Below the pieces are notes generated by a model. That model made no database searches and had not been told where the DNA came from. It saw only the letters and a list, made by a program, of their open reading frames with translations. The position numbers were made by a program, and so were the translations under genes. A stretch of 64,000 nucleotides of DNA from Terfezia claveryi (taxonomy: Eukaryota > Ascomycota > Pezizomycetes > Pezizales > Pezizaceae): assembly GCA_015179025.1 (NCBI GenBank), contig WHUX01000010.1:248001-312000 (forward strand), given 5' to 3'. Below are positions 1 to 11,726 of this stretch, piece after piece; within the stretch, counting starts at the first letter, position 1; each line of letters begins with the position of its first letter.

Positions 1-555
1 CGAGAGGTTTCTTATACTGTAACGTGACTTTAATGTTATATTATTTGTTCACTGAGTACTGGACCGTAATTTAGAACTTCAGGTGTTCTTGAGCTTTGTG
101 CATGAGGGAAGGATAGTCTGGTTAGGGAAGAAGTAGTCTGGTTGCGGAGGCACGAGGAAGGAAGTAAGTTTGAATCCCCGGTTTTCCACACGTGCAACCT
201 ACTTAAGGGCGAAGTACCTATAACCTTCACCCCTGCACAGCCCACAGAAGCGTTTATCATAATCCAAGGTAGATTGACACAAGCTTTTATCTAATCGTGC
301 ATTCTCCCAGTCTTATCCTCAGTGGGCTCAGGAATATATATCCTACTCACATCCTGGCCTTTTTTGGGCACTTTCAAACATTGTGGACAACACAGATCGG
401 GCCTGCTTGGACATCTACTCGCAAACTTCAACCATTACCATTTCGTCTTCGAGTTATATTGCAAAATATAATTTCGAACAGTCATTGCTTGCGCGGTCTT
501 GCCTTCAAGTCTTACATCTTCTCGTTTCTCTTTGCACCAACGAGGACAATCCACC
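1..555. other. Upstream region of the 862-aa gene
   Basis: I see no gene here. It holds two copies of the TAGTCTGG module (105-164) and, just before the start codon at 556, a pyrimidine-rich leader followed by a good CCACC-ATG context, typical of a fungal 5' untranslated region. Confidence 0.5.
105..132 (+). repeat. 10-bp TAGTCTGG footprint with 9-bp direct repeats
   Basis: The 10 bases TAGTCTGGTT (114-123) lie between AGGGAAGGA (105-113) and AGGGAAGAA (124-132), which match at 8 of 9 positions. A second, longer module starts at 134 with weaker purine-rich flanks (125-133 and 156-164, 7 of 9). The insert equals the outermost 10 bp of the foldback element at 43848-46167. Confidence 0.6.
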
Positions 556-3211
556 ATGCGGATCTTCAGAAATTTTAGTCCATCTGCAATGGCACCAATT
601 TTGACTTTTTTCGTAGTTGCACTCGTTTGTAATATCGGCTTCTTGGTTGGTGGCGCGGAAGCGGCCCCATTGGGCCTGAAAACTTATGTCCCCGCAAGGT
701 ACGATAAGGACGTTAGGCGCACCTTGATTCCTGTGAAGAAGCTAACATGTGGGACTTGATTCCAGCAGACACTACGATTGCCTCAGTGATCGGTTGATGC
801 AGGATTCTTCCTGCTACCCCTCTCCAGATTCGTCTAGACTTGGACGATGGAATCTCTGGAGGAGGAGTAACGACGAAGTAACCCTCCATCGACGCCCAAA
901 TGAAGTACAAGCCCCCCCGCAGTCGGAAGCAAGGCCCTCAGGTAACACGGAAACACTCAATGGCCTTCATGCCACCCCTGAGTCAACCAAGACCTGGAAA
1001 AAGGCTGTTCTTATGAGGCTTGGGTCCCTTTTGCGTTCGGGAAAGCAACAAGGTACTGGAGTGAAGGAGATCCTCACAAATTTGTGGAACTGGGTAGTAA
1101 AGACTGCCAAGAAGGTGTTACTGGCCCCAGGGCGTGAGAAATGGCGCGAAGCGGAGATTGAGAGGCTCGATACCAGGGCAAAGGAGCTGGAGGCAAAGAT
1201 TGCTGCAGCTAGGCAAGGAGCCACGGACGGAGGTAACGTCCATGGTGGCGAGCTCGTGCTGACACCGATGGTCATCGACCTCCCTGAACCAGACGTAACG
1301 GTTGACGATGCGGGATCTATATTGGAACCCTATAAACAAGGACTCGAGCATGCTATGCGACCCAAGACGGCACAGGACTTGGGGGACCATCAAAGCATGC
1401 CTCAGGCACATGCGCGGAAGGCGGGTACGAATAGTGATTCCGCATTACCAGGGACCCCTAACTCTCCACAGCGGCAGTCACGTGCCTCTGCTGGTTTAGA
1501 ATCGGCCAAGGCAATATTCAGGCACTACCAAGACGGCCGCATGCAAGTTGGGGTACATAGGCTGGCGACAGCACGCAAAGTTCCAGGGAAGTTGGATAAC
1601 ATGCCACCAACCAGACTGCCATCCCGTGTACCCAAGGTTCCGACTCCAGAAGCTCCTGCAGCCAGAATGGGCGATAAGGCAGGCAGCACAGACCCAGGAA
1701 CCACGGTGAAGCCTACCCGTAGGCCCAAATCATCGGCCGCACCGATACCTCATCCAACGAGAGAAGATGAGGATGACAGTCTCGATGGGCCCGGTGTGGT
1801 CACAGAGCTGATCGTTCAAGTCACTTCGGATGCTGAAAGTCCTGATCAACGCGAACGGGAAGTTACAACCGAATATCCCACAGAACCACTTGAGACTGAC
1901 GCCACACCCACTGCTCCCGCTCTTACCCCCACTTTTGGCACTGTGGAAGAGGTACATGTGAGCGAGAATGCGCTGGCAGCGGATGATGGCTTGCCAGTCA
2001 AGAGTTTCACCCAGGAAGAACTCTTGGAGTATTCAGGTATGGACAAGGCCATTGATCTCAACGCCGCCCTTGCCCATGGGGGTGATTTGATTGTTACCCC
2101 TCAGGACTTAATTGAGTCTCGGAGTAAATTAATCGACCGGGTTCAGAAAAACGAGCAGCGCATTAAGCTCCGTGAAGAAGCTATCGGTAAAAAAGCTATT
2201 GAAGTACCGGTAGCTGGTCTTGAAGTGGGACCAGCAGATGTGAATGAGAATACACCCGAAACGGACGACGGCTTGCCAATCGAGAATTTCACCCAGGAAG
2301 AACTCTGGGAGTATTCAGGTATGGGCAAGGCCATTGATCTCAACGCCGCCCTTGCCCATGAGGGTGATTTGATTGTTACCCCTCAGGACCTAATTGAGTC
2401 ACGGAGGAAACTAATTGACCGAGTTCAGAAAAATGAGCTGCGTATTAAACTCCGTAAGGCCGCTGAAGTTGGTGTTCTTGAAGCAGAACCCACAGTCACC
2501 CACGATGCAGCAGTACCCATGCCTGTGGCCCCACCTGCAACTGTGTTTGAAGCAGTCGCTCCATGTCTCACCGCTACTAGTACCCTCGTAGAACCCCCTA
2601 GTGTCCTCGCCCGCCTCGCAGGCTGGGTTGGCTTGGGAAATATTGCATTGATGCCATCTAATAAGAGTATAGGGCGCCATATAGTCATGAACACTCTGGG
2701 GGACGAATCACTCGATAGAGGTGGTGACGATGTTATTGTGAGGCGTGCAGAGGGAACAGTACGGAGACCCAGCCGTCAGGAGGACAGTAGACGCTGGGAA
2801 GATACTAGGTGTCGGGCTCCTATAAACCACTCTGGCCTCATGCTTCCCTCCTCAACTAGGCCGCCTCAGTATACTGGCTTCAGCATCCCCGCCATCTTTC
2901 CGTGGCTAATTGGTACCAAGCCTCGAGATGATGTGAACCATTTTCCTGATACTCCCGAAGACCATCTGGATAGAGGTCTGACGAATGAATGGGCTGAGGA
3001 AGTCAGCATAAAGGAATTGAGGGAGAGTCAAGGGAGTCCTTGGATGGCGCTTGAGAACCCGTGGGCGAAGGGCAGTAGCGACGATGGAAGTGAGAGAAGC
3101 AAGAATCATCTTGGCCTTACGGATTATTTCATGCGAGATACGGATGAGAGTCTTGGTTGGGGGGACAGCACTATGGAGAGTCTAGAGAGCATTCTTGCGC
3201 GGGCGGATTGA
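556..3211 (+). CDS. Secreted repeat-containing hypothetical protein, 862 aa
   Basis: I do not recognise the family. Predicted exons are 556-698 and 766-3211. The 67-nt intron (699-765) has a GTACGA donor, a GCTAAC branch site at 741-746 and a CCAGCAG acceptor; splicing joins two frames into one open 862-codon frame. ATG 556 is chosen because it has a CCACC context and opens a signal peptide: a basic start, a hydrophobic core around residues 13-33, and an AEA|A-like cleavage site near residue 36. The long second-exon frame has no such start of its own. The mature part is low in complexity, with a Lys/Glu-rich coiled-coil-like stretch around residues 140-175, Pro/Thr-rich linkers, and a 94-aa segment repeated twice (FTQEELxEYSGM ... 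DLNAALAHxGDLIVTPQDLI). It has no membrane segment after the signal peptide, so secretion is inferred. The NAGNAG acceptor could give two isoforms differing by one residue. Confidence 0.8.
1985..2460 (+). repeat. Coding tandem duplication, 282-bp offset
   Basis: Two copies of a coding segment, one beginning near 1991 and the other near 2273, encode the FTQEEL...YSGM...KAIDLNAALAH...DLIVTPQDLIESR...KLIDRVQKNE block. They lie 282 bp apart (94 codons), so the frame is kept. The DNA is close to identical over about 190 bp, which points to a recent duplication within the 862-aa gene. Confidence 0.9.
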
Positions 3212-3710
3212 TTCCTTAGCGTCTGGTGTTTGGGTTTTTGTGTTAGTTATTTCTGGGTTCGCTTCAGTATCCCCTCGTCTTTAGCGGATCTGGAGTGGGT
3301 CAGGTTTGGTTTGTTCCATTTGCTGAAGGTGGGGAACGAACATGTTATAGGAACTCCGCTGGTGACTAGTTTCCGGTTTCTTGCATGTGTGCTTTCTCGG
3401 GTGGTCTGGTATACGTTGGAGTATGAGCGAGCTCAAGAATTATTCAGTCTGTACTGTTATTTAGAATCCATGATTCCATGATTAAGATATATCCGTATAT
3501 TTGCATCAAATTAGCTACAGCTCTGCATTTGTATTTGTTGAATACAGCAATTTATGGGTCAACGGAATACTGCTCAACGAGATTGCAGCCTATCCCATGG
3601 GTTACACGCAGGTGCGATGTGTTACGTCTTATGTGACTAGGGTCAATGCTCGCTTCAATATTAGAAGAATACGCAGGTAATAATAGTTTTGGTAATCACG
3701 CAGGTTCAAG
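3212..3710. other. Intergenic region, no gene seen
   Basis: 3' flank of the secreted-protein gene. The only open frames start with non-ATG codons and have no recognisable content. The AT content rises toward the transposase fragment at 3711. Confidence 0.5.
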
Positions 3711-3932
3711 ATGTCAGATCGAAGAGAGTAAGGGGAATTACGAGTACAGCAAGCGATAAAAGCCTATCAGTCAGATCTGAAGAATGAATATGGGACTATA
3801 GAGAAGGCTGCAGACGCACATGGTGTGAAGAGGTCAACGTTGGGTAAGTATAATATGTGGCACAACGGACTGAGGAAGTTCAGAGAACACAGAAGCTCTC
3901 AGGTTAACTTATTTCTCACTGGAGAATTATAA
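3711..3932 (+). pseudogene. Pogo/Fot1-type transposase fragment, N-terminal HTH
   Basis: From ATG 3711 the frame gives a short leader, a stop at codon 7, then a helix-turn-helix typical of the Psq/CENP-B-like N-terminus of pogo-family transposases: AIKAYQSDL, YGTIEKAADAHGV, KRSTL. Next come WHNGL and HRSSQVNLFLTGEL, which resemble the start of the second DNA-binding half. It stops at 3932 with no DDE catalytic domain. This is a relic; GTAAGT inside it could be an old intron donor. The family assignment rests on the HTH pattern only. Confidence 0.55.
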
Positions 3933-5750
3933 GATATGCTAACATATAGTAGTAGTAGAAGAGAATGTTTTGGAATGAGTATTTATTACAATTGTGTGCC
4001 TGACACCCGCGACCTGCACCTGCAATGCGTGTATTTAGCAAACTTAATCCTAATATACTCTATGTAGTCGCTCGCATCCCGTTGAGTATATCCCGTTGAC
4101 CCGTAAAATGCTGTAGGGTAATCGTCGCCTGCTCACGGTCTACTACAGGGTCCTAAAAGGATAGTAATACCTGAGGTTAGTCATGTTTGGAATGTTGGGT
4201 TATATTTGAATTGCTGAGTAGTTCAGTGGCTGTATTTTGAATATTTAGGTATAGAGGATACGAGGGTTCTCGGGTAATCTAAATGCACCATTATTTTCTC
4301 TCTCTCGCGCCCTTTTTCCTATTCATTGAGGTATCATACAGTCGTATCTAGCGATAAAATATTTCTCTACACTACAATCTGAAGGTTGTGTGATTTTTTT
4401 TTGCAGTATTATCTCTATAGGGTAGGTTATCACTTGGCTCAGTCTGGCGGTAGGTATGAGGTCTTGTATAAGTATTAATGCCATCCAAATTATATAACAT
4501 CATATACTATGAATAGACAAACACAAGAACAGAACTTTTCATGTTCATCAGGATGTTTCATCAAACGGTCAACGAGGGCTAGAATAAACTCCAATGGTAG
4601 TCTTGGTCACTCCATTGCAGTTGCTGAATAATGTAATAACATCAATATCTCAGCGTACATCAAAATACCTCAAGGACAAAATGTAGCAAGACACCCACTT
4701 GCAGTATGAGTAGTTCTGTGCAACCATTTTCTTTTCTCATCTGACCGTGATTTGACTAGGAAATTCATAAATATTCTACAAAGTATGAAAGTACTGGGAG
4801 CAGAATGCTGGATCTTAGGCTGCATCTCAGGATTTGCAGGTCCTCAAGATGTTGATAAGGGCACCTTATATCTCTAATTCTCATCGTGAGGCTAAGGATC
4901 TATTCAAGTGAGCCTGGTTCAACCTATCGTTCACAAACATAGTCTGCCAAATATGTAGTATGAAATTTTCTAACAGGAGAATGTTGAGTTCCTAAAATTA
5001 GAAACCTGTTCTTGACCTGTCCACACATATTGTCTCCCTTTGTTTCTTTTACTAAGGTCTGAATGTTTTTTTCTTTTCTTAAAGTCTGTACGTCTAGTAG
5101 ATTCCGCTTCCAGATTCAAGTATAAACAGAGTCACCGAAAGCTATTTAGAACTCAACCCTGCACCATGTCTTGCTGGTGAAGGTATGGAAAAGAGTATCT
5201 GGCATGAGCAAAAGGTTTCAGGGTTGTGACTAATCTGGTTGCGCATGCTATGATTGTTGCAACTCTTATCCCGAGTTGAGAACTAAGGTTATGACTAAGT
5301 AGAATACTAACTGCCGCCTATGGTGTGACTAGAGAGATGTCACTAGGGTTCATTTGCGATGGAGTCGAATTTAAGTAAAGGGCCAGCATAAATATGCAGA
5401 GGGTGTCTCATGAGAAATACGGAATATTATAAAGATACAGCAGATACAACATTCGTGTGATGGCTCTAATCTAAAAGTTACCCTCAATTACATCCCCGCT
5501 GAGAACTTGACGCTGCACATGGTATAGAAGCTACAAAAGCCTTAATTTAGCTAGGATTTGAAAATTTAGCTTAAATCTAACACCAATACAGAAATTTTGC
5601 TTTTGGAGAATGGTACAATAGCCTTTTGCGAGGTAAATTCAAGTAGTTAGCTAAAGTCTTTTCACTTGATACCTTTCCATGTACAAAAGGTTATGGCTAC
5701 CTTTGACACGGGAGCATAGGGAAGGGACATGTGAGATTTAAATCCATAGG
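3933..5750. other. Long AT-rich non-coding tract
   Basis: No ATG-initiated frame with coding character was seen on either strand. Scattered stops and AT-rich sequence suggest degenerate repeat or mutated intergenic DNA. Confidence 0.5.
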
Positions 5751-5751
5751 T

Positions 5752-5808
5752 TATATAAAAAGGACCTGACCAGCCGTTATTTTGATTTTCTTTCTTTCTT
5801 CTCTCATT
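5752..5808 (+). promoter_or_regulatory. TATA box and pyrimidine tract
   Basis: TATATAAAA lies at 5752-5760, about 95 bp before ATG 5856. A CT-rich run (5788-5808) follows, a usual context for fungal transcription start sites. Together they support a short transcript over the 63-aa ORF. Confidence 0.45.
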
Positions 5809-5855
5809 ATTCAGACGCAAAATTGATTTCCGTCTTATAATATCCACTCTACACA

Positions 5856-6047
5856 ATGCCTTCTATGTCTTCATCCTTTCCCCGTTACAAGGCTCCCAAG
5901 AAGCCTTCCTTGCGCGGGCGTCTTCTAGCCAGACTCCGGGAGATGTTTGTTCTACCCACTCAGCAAGTTGGCCCGGATGGCCCCGCTGAGAGGCATAGCC
6001 AGGAAGCACATCGCGACTTCTGGGTTACGGGCATCAACCTTGCGTGA
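5856..6047 (+). CDS. Small basic hypothetical protein, 63 aa
   Basis: I do not recognise this ORF. It begins at an ATG in an ACACA-ATG context downstream of a TATA box and CT-rich leader. The N-terminal half is basic and Ser/Pro-rich (YKAPKKPSLRGRLLARLRE), which could be an amphipathic or targeting helix; the C-terminal half is neutral. There is no clear intron. Its main support is the promoter-like sequence and an ATG start, so it could still be a chance ORF. Confidence 0.4.
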   Translation: MPSMSSSFPRYKAPKKPSLRGRLLARLREMFVLPTQQVGPDGPAERHSQEAHRDFWVTGINLA

Positions 6048-7832
6048 TCCTCTTGCTCTATGCAGCCGCTCAGGTTAAATAACCATCTCGCGTCGGAAAC
6101 ACTGAGAGTGAGTCCACCATCGTTAGGATTAGCCTTACCAACTTGGGTCCTTGACCCATGGCCTAGTCCAGGCTTTTTCTGACGTTGAATATTGCCATAG
6201 AGAAAAGGGATAAAATTCTCGCACAATGCCACAGCCAAATAAATACATCCAGATGCCATGTCTGATCATCAGGATGTTGATTCGATGGGTCCGCGCCATT
6301 GGGAACAGGAGGGGCGGAAGACACCGTGACTGCCGTTTAGGGTCATGTACGTTAGAGGTCTTGGGATCCCGAGCATCTTGTCAACAGAAGACATCAGCCG
6401 TCTTCACCGAAATGTCAAAAAAACTATTGATCCGAAAGCGAAATCGAAGATTTGAACTTAGGGTAGAACCCTGATGTCCCTTGGATTCTTCAGGAAACCC
6501 ACACGAGTAGCTAAGCCATAGGACTAGGATTTAAAGTATATATATTCCATAACGGGGTCATTTCGTTGAATTTGATTCAATGCAGATACTGACACCTTTT
6601 TAGGATGGCAACAGTTTGGAACGCTGAGACATTCCTCGGATCTCGCATCGATATCAATCCTCCCTCCCGATTTTCAAAACCCACCGGGGTCATTTGGCCT
6701 CTTGAGGATCCCCACGTTGTGGGAAGGTCAAAAGGCCTTGCCGAAAAGCCTCCACTCTGGAGTTAAAGCGGCTTACCGTTTTTCAATATTTTAAAATACT
6801 TTTCGCGCATATTGTGAATTAGGTCCTGTTGGAATGGTAATCAGACAGCCTACCGGTTGATGAAGGATATATGTGGCTCAGCAAGGGTATAAAGAGTATT
6901 TATGATCTGGGTCGGCAAGGATAAGAAGGATATTCGGTTATTCATGTTGTTGGTTATATGTGTATGTTCGTGTTCATGTATTTTAGGAAGTCATGGATGC
7001 CCTGATCTATTGTAGCCTCCTAATCACGCGAAGACATCTCTTCTCTTCTACATATATTCATCCGTATATTCTTATAGGTCCAGCCTTAGACGAGCATGGG
7101 TCCCTGTTGACTATGCTGTGATTGCGTAGGTACGGTAGCCATGAGATTTACGGCAGGCGGTTCCCCATATATCTACCATTTTGACATTGCTTCGAGTACA
7201 ATCTTTTTGAGTTTAGTTAACATTCTGCAGGATTATCATTGGGATTGCCAATTGCCTCATTAGTGGAGGAAACAACTCTATACTACTCCAGGATAAGAAC
7301 AATTGACCTCGTGGGCCCGTTGTGCAAAAACCTCTGCCAACAACGTACCCATCTTCAGCTTAGTTAGTTACCCATTATATTGCACTGTATTGGATTGAAC
7401 CAACTCGTGGCAATAAAAGCCGCACCTATAAAGTCATTAAGAAGGCGCATCACACTAAAGAAAATGGAAAAAGATCATCGTCCAATATTAGGAGATTGCT
7501 TAATTTTTCGTCATGGTGACCACTATATCCCATTACGCTTGACCCTCTGGAAATTGACCCCGCAACATAGTGGCAGGCAGGAGTGGAAGAGCAGCCCTCA
7601 TGGACCGTGTAGATATATCTAAAAAGCCTACCGGAGAGTAAGGCATTCGGTAAACACATGAATTATCCCACGCTGTTTGCATGTAGTACATCACTAAATG
7701 CCTGCAACCACTCTGAGGACCTCTGAAGCGAGTGGTAACCAATGTGTAATGCAAGGTAAGGAACTTCGATCTTGGGCGTCAGCAACCCAATGAAATAGAA
7801 ATTCTCATCTTATACCCCATTATAAGTTAGAG
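6048..7832. other. Intergenic region, no gene seen
   Basis: Several short frames on both strands begin at non-ATG codons or lack any coding pattern. No repeat boundary or RNA gene was recognised. Confidence 0.45.
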
Positions 7833-8454
7833 TCCGTCTCATAGCCTTAGGCTCCACAGATGTATGACTCAAGAAAAAAAAACCAGCTATAGAGTAAATT
7901 GCCAAGGCCTTGCTTACCAAACGATCCCATAATGACAGGCTTGTGCCAACCAGACTAAGCTGTAAACAGGTTAAAACGGGTATTGTGAACTCTATGTATG
8001 GAATGGCTTTGCTGCCGTTAAAACATTGAACGGAAGTGACTTGTGTCCTAAATTTCTCGACGGCAGATATTGCCAGCATCGGGTTCAGTTCCGCGGGTTA
8101 GACAGCTCCACTACCAGTAAGTCCGCTGCAGTGTGTACCGGTAGCGGTGAACAGACTACATACAAAATTAATAATCATATATGGCAGACAGCTATGGCGA
8201 GTCTCAGATAGCAGTACTGAAGTATGGGGTATTATTTTTTGAAAGGGGGTAAGTACAACAGTATCTACATATATTGGTTAGAGCCTTGTACGGCGTTCTA
8301 TATGCAGTGAAATGCCCAAAATTACCTATCAACGGATTGCGTAGATTTGGCTAGCAATAACTGCGAATACATACAACCAGACCATAAAAAGGTTTTTTTT
8401 TTTTTTTTTTTTTGAAGTCTATACGTCTATGCAGCCTAAGGCTATGAGACGGCC
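7833..8454. mobile_element. MITE-like element with ~50-bp terminal inverted repeats
   Basis: The left end (CCGTCTCATAGCCTTAGGCT followed by an A-rich run) is mirrored at the right end (8398-8454: a T-run, then AGCCTAAGGCTATGAGACGG). The arms match over about 50 bp with a few transitions. The element is about 620 bp long with no transposase. Target duplications are not clear. A related single end lies at 12088-12146. It also holds a degenerate TAGTCTGG module at about 7935-7956. Confidence 0.65.
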
Positions 8455-8716
8455 CTTGTAGAGCAATGAGCTTAATACAGCCCAGGCAATAACCACATGA
8501 CCCGGATATTCGCCGAAAAGGGATCTATTGGCGATCGGGGCATGTGAACAGAACCGTAGATATCTTTTGTTTTGCCCTGCTTCGCTGCAAGCAGCTCTTC
8601 CGTTTTGATATTTTGTAAAGAGAAACTACATGCAGTACATCTTAACTTTACATGGATATCTGGTCATGGCTGCTTTGTCCTGACGTTTACGGTTGAAGTC
8701 TTAAAACTGCATTTCA

Positions 8717-8910
8717 ATATACCGCATCCACTGGTGTATAACGATCCTTGTCAATAGTCCGGTTGTTTAAAGACATAGGTAGCATTAGTGCACTTTCTCA
8801 ATAAACTGGGGACCGTTATACCTCAGAGCGTGTTACCACCTTTACTGCATAAGCTCGACCCTTGTCTTTAAACTGACAAGGACCGTTATACACCAGTGGA
8901 TGCGGTACTC
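8717..8910. repeat. 194-bp inverted-repeat hairpin element
   Basis: TACCGCATCCACTGGTGTAT at 8717 is mirrored at 8891-8910. The arms extend through the CCTTGTCA and TTTAAAGACA blocks, with a 13-base insertion in the left arm. The GACCGTTATAC core occurs once more in the loop. It has no coding content and is probably a small non-autonomous element or a foldback relic. Confidence 0.65.
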
Positions 8911-9575
8911 CCAGATATCTCTAGTCTGAATACCCTTCATTTAGATGCACGTACCTTACGCGCAGCCAGAGCACGGTGGTACCGGTACCCTGGAGAGAAA
9001 TCTTTTTTTTTTTTTTTACTTAGTTTTTTTTTTCACCTCATTGTTGCATATCCGGAACCGACGGCAAAGTTCCTTCCCTTGAGCTTGGCGGCGACATCTC
9101 ACACAGACTTAAACTCAACAACATCGCAATGAAAAGCAAATTCATTGCTAGAGCAGAAAGGAGATTGAGTGTGCAGTATCTAGCGTGAGAGGGCGCTAGT
9201 TAGGTTCGAAATTCAAATTCGAAGCAAGAACCCTCCAAGAACCTGCAGGCACGGACCAGACCTGCAGCTGACTAGGTGAGAAAGTGCAGCCATTTGGGCG
9301 GCGGACTAGCTCTTGAGTACGATTTGGGACGACCAGAGTAACTTTAGTCTCGTGTCCGAGGACCTCGTCCGAGACACTTCGGCAGGTTACGAGTTTACTA
9401 GTTGAACGATGAGGGTGTATATATAATGACTTCCGACGTTGGAACAATTTGCAATTACAAGGAGAAGAAGATTGGTACGAAGCCTTGGTATATTGGGCTG
9501 CGAATATTCGAATTTCGGAAATTGGCACCAACGAGAAGATTCGGGTTCTTGGCTTGAGAGCGGGTGTAAGACAGG
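8911..9575. other. 5' flank of the transporter gene
   Basis: Contains a T-run near 9003 and a possible alternative TATA-like site at 9416-9427. The minus-strand open frame at 9196-9636 shows no domain and is treated as chance. Confidence 0.4.
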
Positions 9576-9583
9576 TATAAATA
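9576..9583 (+). promoter_or_regulatory. TATA box of the transporter gene
   Basis: TATAAATA lies about 170 bp upstream of ATG 9751, a plausible core promoter position for a fungal gene with a short leader. Confidence 0.4.
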
Positions 9584-9750
9584 TTCATCTCCAGCAAGAG
9601 CAGAGAGAGTGAGTTCTTAGGCTTCTGAGACAGCAATATACGACGTGTGGCTGTCTGGCAGTTGGAATAGAGCTAACATTGTCATCCAAGGACAGAAGTA
9701 TACTTGATTCTCGTGAAAGAAAAAGCACGCGAGAGAAAACCTTCGCAAAT

Positions 9751-11726
9751 ATGTTCAAAGTCACCACCAACGAGTACACCTCGAATCTTCCATCCAACCA
9801 GGTGGGCCTTCATAAGGACGGCTTCGAACTCGGAAATGATGAGACTGCAATTACAATAGCGCATCACTCGCTGTATGGACGCCATCCAGTGCTAGTGCCA
9901 ACGGAAGATTCGGCATCGACACTGCATGGCGCACAGCGTGAGGAGAAGTGGGGCGGGAAGGGGTGTGTGGAAGGACGAGAGGAAGAGCCAGAAGCAGGGA
10001 GAGAGTCCCTTCAAACAGGAAGCAAGGCGGAAGTGAAACCCGAGGGGAGTTTAAAGGAAGGGTTGGTGGATGATAATGAAAACTTTCCAGAGGGGGGACA
10101 GAAGGCATGGTCAGTCGTACTAGGGTCATTTTGCTTGTTATTCGCTGGCTTAGGCATCATGAATACGATAGGTGTGTGCTTGAGGAAAGGGAATAGCAGG
10201 TAAAAGGGGGTTGGAGTACTGATATACGAGACTGCGATTGAGGTAGGGACATTTCAGGCATACCTGTCCCAGAACGACTTGAAAGTGAGAAACCTCCTCT
10301 CCTGGAACTCACCAAGAGTGGTGATTAATTTTCCGTGGATAAACAGGACTATCCCGAGAGTACAACTGGCTGGATTTTCGGCACACATGCCTTTTTGACA
10401 TTTTTATGTGGAGTTCAAATTGGTATGTCCCCCACCCGTATGTTACGGGTGATGATCCGGGATGGTGGGCATAACCTACCGTACTTCAAGCAGGAAAGTA
10501 TACCTATCGATATTCTCACTAATATATTTGCAAGGCCCCATATTCGACAAACGAGGCCCACGGTTATTAGTATTGGGAGGCAGCGTGGGATTGTTGCTAA
10601 CACTATTTTTGATGAGTGTGTGCAAAGGTACCCCCCCCACTGCGTCTCAATAGTTGATCCATATATACTTATCGTGAATCTCTGGGATTAGCATTTTGGC
10701 ACTATTTCCTTGTTTTCGGAGTAAGCGGACCCTCAATCAACGCCTAACGACAGGCAATTGGGCTAACTCGTACTCCTGCCCACCGAAAAAGGTCCTTGGT
10801 GGCATATCCGTTTCGCTCTTGCTCACGCCCGCCGTTGCATCTGTTGGTCACTGGTTCAAAGCTAAACGTGCGACTGCTACTGGTCTTGCAATCACTGGTG
10901 GATCAATTGGAGGCATCGTGTTCCCTCTTGTATTCCAAAAGCTTATCCCCATTATTGGATTCCCCTGGGCCTGCCGCATTGTGGGTTTTATTCAGCTTGC
11001 ACTCCTGATTCCAGCAAACATCTTAGTTCGCTCACGTTTGAAACCATTACCAGACGCAAAGGCTTCTATTGATTTAGCAGCGCTCCTTGAGCCCACTTTT
11101 GCCCTGACAACCTTCGGCGTATTCCTAATCGAATGGGGTATCTTTGTGTCGCTTACGTACTTGACGAGCTATGCTATCAATGCTGGCATGGAAGAAAGTT
11201 TTGCGTATCAGCTGCTGTCAATTTTCAATGCTGGAAGTGCCTTGGGGAGGTGGCTTCCAAATTACGCTGCGGATATATTCGGCAGGTTCAATGTCCTAGT
11301 GCTAACGACGCTGTCATGTTTTATCACAATCTTGGGGTTGTGGTTGCCTAGCGGAGATGGTGGGGAGAAAACAAAAAACATGTTGATTGCGTTTGCCATC
11401 CTGCATGGATTCGGTAGTGGCAGTGGGATTGGGTTGACGCCAGTTTGTGTGGGCCAAATTTGTCGGACAGAGGATTATGGAAAACGATATGGTACTTGCT
11501 ACAGCCTGGCTAGTTTTGCGTGAGTTTAGCCTTCCTAGATACTTCCAGCTCGCTTATAGTGAACAGGTCGTTCACGGGTATTCCACTTGCTGGTTCAATC
11601 ATCTCCAATTATCACAGCTACACAGGATTGATCTGGTTTGACGCTGCCTCCTACATGGGCGCAGTCCTTCTATTTAGTGCCGCGCGCGTTGTCGGGGCGG
11701 GGTGGAGTCCCAAGGCGATCTTCTAG
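9751..11726 (+). CDS. Monocarboxylate-transporter-like MFS permease, 516 aa
   Basis: Predicted exons are 9751-10173, 10243-10284, 10347-10422, 10535-10627, 10692-10720, 10792-11519 and 11567-11726. The introns are 47-112 nt, all GT...AG, and every phase agrees, giving an uninterrupted 516-aa protein. The protein has an acidic, hydrophilic N-terminus of about 110 residues. The MCT-type first transmembrane entry follows ([19 protein letters not shown]), then [15 protein letters not shown] in the TM2-TM3 loop, and the TM4-TM5 block with [19 protein letters not shown]. Twelve membrane spans are expected for the family. It ends with [15 protein letters not shown]. Fungal members of this clade (Mch/SLC16-like) sit in the plasma or vacuolar membrane. 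The substrate cannot be read from the sequence. The gene is intact although transposons flank it downstream. Confidence 0.85.

Noticed and set aside
297..604. Two overlapping frames before the first gene
   Set aside because: They overlap the leader of the 862-aa gene and show no coding pattern.
8398..8414. T-runs as terminators (also 9003, 11872, 58428, 62400)
   Set aside because: They are at or near element ends or poly-T tracts, with no gene ending nearby.
9196..9636. 146-aa minus-strand frame upstream of the transporter
   Set aside because: No motif, no promoter, and it overlaps the likely promoter and leader of the plus-strand gene.
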